Shown piece by piece: positions 7,656 through 10,115 of a DNA stretch of 10,115 nt. Source of the stretch: Candidatus Nanopelagicales bacterium (lineage in GTDB: Bacteria > Actinomycetota > Actinomycetes > S36-B12); contig JAURQC010000128.1 of NCBI GenBank assembly GCA_030836325.1, positions 1 through 10,115 of the forward strand, written 5' to 3'. The notes under the pieces are model-generated. The model did not search any database. It was not told the origin of the DNA and worked only from the letters and a program-made list of their open reading frames with translations. Positions within the stretch are counted from its first letter, which is position 1. Each line of letters opens with the position of its first letter. The position numbers and the translations under genes are program-made.

Positions 7656-7702
7656 TGCGCGCACCTGCAACTCAGTCGAATCGTTATCCACAGGCGTGCG
7701 GG

Positions 7703-8050
7703 CTAGGCCTTCGATGCGGTCGACGATGAGGAACTCGACGACGAGTTCGAAGATGAAGAGCCGGACGAACTCGACGCTCCGGTCGAGCTCGACTTCTCCG
7801 ACTTGGTGGACTCGCTCGAGGACTTCGATGCATTCTTTTCGCCACCACCGGAATCACTCGACGATCCCGAGGTCCGCGAATCGGTGCGGTAGAAACCCGA
7901 TCCCTTGAAGACCACACCGACACCGTTGAACAACTTCCGCAGCGTGGGTTGCCCACATTCAGCGCAATCGGTCAACGTCGGGTCGGTCATCTTCTGCACA
8001 ATCTCGTGCTTGGCATTGCAGGACCCGCAGGCGTACTCGTAGGTGGGCAC
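7703..8050 (-). CDS. FmdB-family zinc-ribbon protein, Ruc-like redox-regulated chaperone
   Basis: This 115-residue protein has an N-terminal zinc ribbon with paired CxxC motifs (C8/C11 and C29/C32), the family opening PTYEYACGSC, and the block RKLFNGVGVVFKGSGFYRTD (38-57). From about residue 58 it is a low-complexity serine-rich, probably disordered tail. This organisation matches mycobacterial Rv0991c (Ruc), a chaperone reported to be activated by oxidation and to have an unstructured C-terminus, with heat-shock control through HrcA. A perfect CIRCE element over the promoter here supports the same role. I place the start at the GTG at 8050, because the family begins M-P-T-Y and AAGGAGGT lies just upstream. 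The longer frame starting at 8080 would begin inside CIRCE. It is the first gene of the fmdB/SAF/mscL block. Confidence 0.9.
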   Translation of the reverse strand: MPTYEYACGSCNAKHEIVQKMTDPTLTDCAECGQPTLRKLFNGVGVVFKGSGFYRTDSRTSGSSSDSGGGEKNASKSSSESTKSEKSSSTGASSSSGSSSSNSSSSSSSSTASKA

Positions 8051-8070
8051 CGGACCTCCTTGTTCGGCAG

Positions 8071-8100
8071 AGATTAGCACTCGATGGCCGCGAGTGCTAA
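8071..8100 (-). promoter_or_regulatory. Promoter of the Ruc-like gene, embedded in CIRCE
   Basis: On the minus strand TTAGCA (8100-8095) and TAATCT (8076-8071) are separated by 18 bases. Initiation would fall near 8064, giving a leader of about 14 bases that carries AAGGAGGT (8061-8054). Both hexamers coincide with the CIRCE arms, so HrcA binding would block polymerase. Confidence 0.6.
8074..8100. promoter_or_regulatory. CIRCE element, HrcA operator
   Basis: TTAGCACTC (8074-8082), a nine-base spacer, and GAGTGCTAA (8092-8100) match the CIRCE consensus TTAGCACTC-N9-GAGTGCTAA at every arm position. CIRCE is bound by the heat-shock repressor HrcA, classically upstream of groES/groEL. Here it lies between the divergent Ruc-like and crcB genes. 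Confidence 0.95.
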
Positions 8101-8119
8101 ATGATGCTTTCCCCGTCGC

Positions 8120-8125
8120 TACGCT
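8120..8125 (+). promoter_or_regulatory. Candidate -10 box for the crcB operon (leaderless)
   Basis: TACGCT, six bases, then GTG at 8132. The matching -35 zone (about 8097-8102) touches the right arm of CIRCE and is not a good hexamer. There is no room for a fluoride riboswitch in this interval, and none is seen. Confidence 0.4.
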
Positions 8126-8131
8126 TCCTGG

Positions 8132-8527
8132 GTGTTTGTATGGGTGGCGATCGGCGCCGGAGGTGCGCTAGGTGCCCTGGCCCGCTGGTCGATCGGTGAA
8201 GCGGTGGTCTTCTCGCTTGGAGAATCGACGTTCCCTTGGGGCACGCTGATCGCCAATGTGGTCGGCTGTGCGGCTATCGGGGTCCTCGCTCCGTTGGTGA
8301 TCCGACGTGCAGCCTGGGTCGCGGGTCTGGTGGTGACAGGTTTCCTGGGCGGTTTCACTACCTACTCAGCATTCGCTGAGGAAACGTTCGTGTTGCTCGA
8401 CAGGGGGGATGTCCAGGGAATCGTGCTTGCCGCGACGTACGTGCTCGTGACTATCACCACGACTTCTCTCGCCGTTGTTCTCGGCTCCCGGCTAGCCCCG
8501 GCGATGATCGCTGAGGAACCGGCATGA
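8132..8527 (+). CDS. crcB: Fluoride channel subunit CrcB/FluC (first of pair)
   Basis: This 131-residue four-helix membrane protein is of the CrcB/FluC family, which lets toxic fluoride leave the cell. Signature features are GAGGALGALARW (8-19), the pore asparagine N42 in WGTLIANVVG, and the TM3 break and Phe-box region GFLGGFTTYSAF (70-81) with F75 and F81. It is immediately followed by a second crcB whose ATG overlaps this TGA. Tandem small crcB genes usually encode antiparallel heterodimers. The GTG start is supported by the -10 box six bases upstream; no Shine-Dalgarno sequence is visible. Confidence 0.92.
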   Translation: MFVWVAIGAGGALGALARWSIGEAVVFSLGESTFPWGTLIANVVGCAAIGVLAPLVIRRAAWVAGLVVTGFLGGFTTYSAFAEETFVLLDRGDVQGIVLAATYVLVTITTTSLAVVLGSRLAPAMIAEEPA

Positions 8528-8904
8528 CGTGGACCTTGGCGCTCGCTGTCGCAGCGGGCGGTGCGATCGGTGCGCCATTGCGCTACCTCATCGACAGTCG
8601 GGTATCTCGTGCAGCACAAGAACGTGGAGATGGGCTTTTCCCTTGGGGACTGCTGGTTGTCAATGTGTTGGGATCCTTCATCATCGGTGTGGCATACGTG
8701 ACCTTGGAAGGACCCGGTCGGGCATTGATCGCCACGGGTGCATGCGGTGCATTAACCACCTATTCGAGCTACGCGCTGTTCGTTAACCGCGTGTGGGATG
8801 AAGACCGCGCAGCAGCATGGAAAGCAATTATCGTCATGCCTGTCGCCTGCATCGGCGCCGCAGGCATCGCTGTATTCATAACCCGAGCGCTGACCGGTTA
8901 CTAG
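8524..8904 (+). CDS. crcB: Fluoride channel subunit CrcB/FluC (second of pair)
   Basis: This 126-residue paralogue of the preceding gene shows GGAIGAPLRY (12-21), N47 in WGLLVVNVLGSF, and the TM3 region GACGALTTYSSY (72-83). The Phe-box positions that are F75 and F81 in the first subunit are Leu and Tyr here, so one of the two pores of a heterodimer may be altered. The ATG shares ATGA with the upstream stop, indicating translational coupling and equal production. It is probably the partner of opposite membrane orientation. The next gene starts 10 bases after this stop. Confidence 0.92.
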   Translation: MTWTLALAVAAGGAIGAPLRYLIDSRVSRAAQERGDGLFPWGLLVVNVLGSFIIGVAYVTLEGPGRALIATGACGALTTYSSYALFVNRVWDEDRAAAWKAIIVMPVACIGAAGIAVFITRALTGY

Positions 8905-8913
8905 CGGAGTACG

Positions 8914-10115
8914 GTGCTCGTCGTGCGTACGTGGGCCCGTGTCGTTTCGATTCTCGGGTTGGTGATCGTTCTCATCATCATCGGCATCTCCGGCTACGCG
9001 CTTCACACGGTGCGTGCCTCGTACCCCCAGGTCAGCGGAGAGATGGAACTCGACGGACTGACTTCCGAAGTGGAAGTACTTCGCAACGATCTCGGTATTC
9101 CCGTGATCAACGCCGACTCCCTTGAGGACCTGTTCTTCGCACAAGGATTCGTGCACGCCCAGGATCGGTTCTGGGAGATGGATGTTCGTCGACATATCAC
9201 CGCAGGTCGGCTTTCGGAGATGTTCGGTGAATCTCAAGTTCCCACCGACACGTTCTTGCGCACGCTCGGATGGCGACGCATCGCCGAGCAGGAACTAGAA
9301 CTTCTCGGCGATCGGTCTCGACGGATCTTGGACGCATACGCAGCTGGCGTGAACGCCTACCTCGAAGAGCGCAGCGGGGCCGAGTTGAGTCTGGAGTACG
9401 CAGTGCTTGCGCTGCAGAATCCGGACTATCGGCCTGAGCCGTGGGTCCCGGCGGACTCTGTAGCGTGGTTGAAGGCTCTCGCATGGGATCTACGCGGGAA
9501 TATGACCGATGAAATCTACCGCGCGGTGATGAGCGCAAGTATGGGTATCGAGGCCACCGAACAGCTCTTCCCGGAATATCCATACGCCGACAATCGTCCG
9601 ATCGTGGAAGTTGGAACGGTGGTTGACGGTGTTTTCGACCAGGACGCTCCACGAGGTGCTAGCGGGACTCCGGGATCCGCCAATCGGCCAATTGATTACA
9701 CCGGTGCGCTTGATGCCCTGTCATCCGTCGACGCAGTGGTGTCATCACTCGAGACACTTCTCGGACCGTCGGGACCAGGCATCGGCTCGAACTCCTGGGC
9801 GGTTGCCGGATCCAAGACCGATACCGGGTTGCCGTTGCTGGCTAACGATCCTCATCTCGCACCTGCCATGCCGAGCCTTTGGTACCAGTCGGCGTTGCGC
9901 TGCACTCGGATGGACGACGACTGCAATTACGACGTCACCGGATGGACCATGGCCGGACTTCCCGGCGTATTCATCGGACACAACGGTCAGATCGCCTGGG
10001 GCTTCACCAATCTCGGGCCGGATGTAACCGACCTCGTCCTGCATCAGCTTGAGGGCGACGCATACCTCTATGACGGACAGCTCCTCCCGCTGGACATCCG
10101 AACAGAGGAGATCAA
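8914..10115 (+). CDS. Penicillin-acylase-family N-terminal-nucleophile hydrolase (3' end off window)
   Basis: The frame is open from a GTG at 8914 to the window edge (400 codons, no stop). A membrane helix at about 9-30 (signal anchor) is followed by the alpha-chain region: EVEVLRNDLGIPVINADS, then FFAQGFVHAQDRFWEMDVRR (74-93). The maturation site appears at G291/S292 in GSNSWAVAGSKTD. S292 would become the N-terminal nucleophile after autocleavage, with NDPHL and GFTNLGPDVTDL further on as expected. The family hydrolyses amides such as penicillin side chains, acyl-homoserine lactones or related N-acyl compounds; the substrate is not predictable here. GGAG four bases before GTG 8914 favours this start over GTG 8923. 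Ten bases separate it from crcB, so it probably belongs to that operon. Full family length is usually 700-850 residues, so roughly half is visible. Confidence 0.92.
   Translation, partial: MLVVRTWARVVSILGLVIVLIIIGISGYALHTVRASYPQVSGEMELDGLTSEVEVLRNDLGIPVINADSLEDLFFAQGFVHAQDRFWEMDVRRHITAGRLSEMFGESQVPTDTFLRTLGWRRIAEQELELLGDRSRRILDAYAAGVNAYLEERSGAELSLEYAVLALQNPDYRPEPWVPADSVAWLKALAWDLRGNMTDEIYRAVMSASMGIEATEQLFPEYPYADNRPIVEVGTVVDGVFDQDAPRGASGTPGSANRPIDYTGALDALSSVDAVVSSLETLLGPSGPGIGSNSWAVAGSKTDTGLPLLANDPHLAPAMPSLWYQSALRCTRMDDDCNYDVTGWTMAGLPGVFIGHNGQIAWGFTNLGPDVTDLVLHQLEGDAYLYDGQLLPLDIRTEEI

Noticed and set aside
7684..7692. TTATCCACA, a perfect DnaA-box sequence, in the gap between the zinc-ribbon and SAF genes
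   Set aside because: It is a single copy with no cluster, AT-rich zone, dnaA or dnaN nearby. Isolated matches occur by chance, so it is not evidence of an origin.
7703..7893. Acidic open frame on the plus strand (repeated Glu/Asp/Leu codons) opposite the serine-rich tail of the zinc-ribbon gene
   Set aside because: It follows from the repetitive serine codons of the real gene on the other strand. It has an in-frame TAG just upstream, no ATG and no ribosome-binding site.
8051..8080. Ten-codon N-terminal extension of the zinc-ribbon protein from the GTG at 8080
   Set aside because: That start lies within CIRCE and before the predicted transcription start. The family begins M-P-T-Y, matching the GTG at 8050 with AAGGAGGT upstream.
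8101..8131. Possible fluoride riboswitch upstream of crcB
   Set aside because: Only 31 bases separate CIRCE from the start codon, too short for the pseudoknotted aptamer, and none of its conserved elements is visible.

Overview
The window looks chromosomal and comes from a fairly GC-rich member of the Actinomycetota. The signs are frequent GTG starts, the fmdB-family / SAF-domain / mscL gene block, paired crcB genes, an actinobacterial family often mislabelled '3-methyladenine DNA glycosylase', and several starts with a TANNNT -10 box exactly six bases upstream (leaderless transcripts). I see no transposase, integrase, phage gene, tRNA, rRNA or CRISPR array. Coding density is very high and no stretch over 300 bases lacks a gene. 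I cannot name the species.

Layout. (1) 1-635, minus: a flavin nitroreductase that resembles iodotyrosine deiodinase closely; its C-terminus runs off the window. (2) 715-1206, minus: a GNAT acetyltransferase, divergent from (3) 1257-2636, plus: a GlcD-type FAD-linked 2-hydroxyacid oxidase/dehydrogenase. (4) 2605-5731: a sulfur module. A GntR/UTRA regulator and a TauE/SafE permease are on the minus strand, divergent from a type II sulfide:quinone oxidoreductase on the plus strand. The 78-base intergenic region holds a palindrome, a tandem repeat and a good minus-strand promoter. (5) 5745-6626, minus: a conserved protein of unknown function. (6) 6677-6799, plus: a 40-residue acidic protein missed by length cut-offs. 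(7) 6796-8050, minus, transcribed in the order FmdB/Ruc-like zinc-ribbon protein, SAF-domain membrane protein, mscL. A perfect CIRCE element, the HrcA operator, lies over the promoter of the first gene. (8) 8132 to the end, plus: two overlapping crcB (FluC) fluoride-channel genes, then a membrane-anchored penicillin-acylase-family hydrolase that runs off the window.

How the parts may work together. SQR oxidises sulfide at the membrane. The TauE/SafE permease would export an oxidised sulfur anion such as sulfite, and the GntR protein probably controls both from the shared promoter region. The zinc-ribbon protein with its serine-rich tail matches the mycobacterial redox-regulated chaperone Ruc (Rv0991c), and the CIRCE site indicates heat-shock control by HrcA. 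CIRCE also sits directly upstream of the crcB promoter, so it may influence the fluoride-channel operon too. The strongest items are the CIRCE/Ruc pair, the deiodinase-like enzyme and the SQR-TauE-GntR module. These are recognisable families in informative arrangements; I found no wholly new system.
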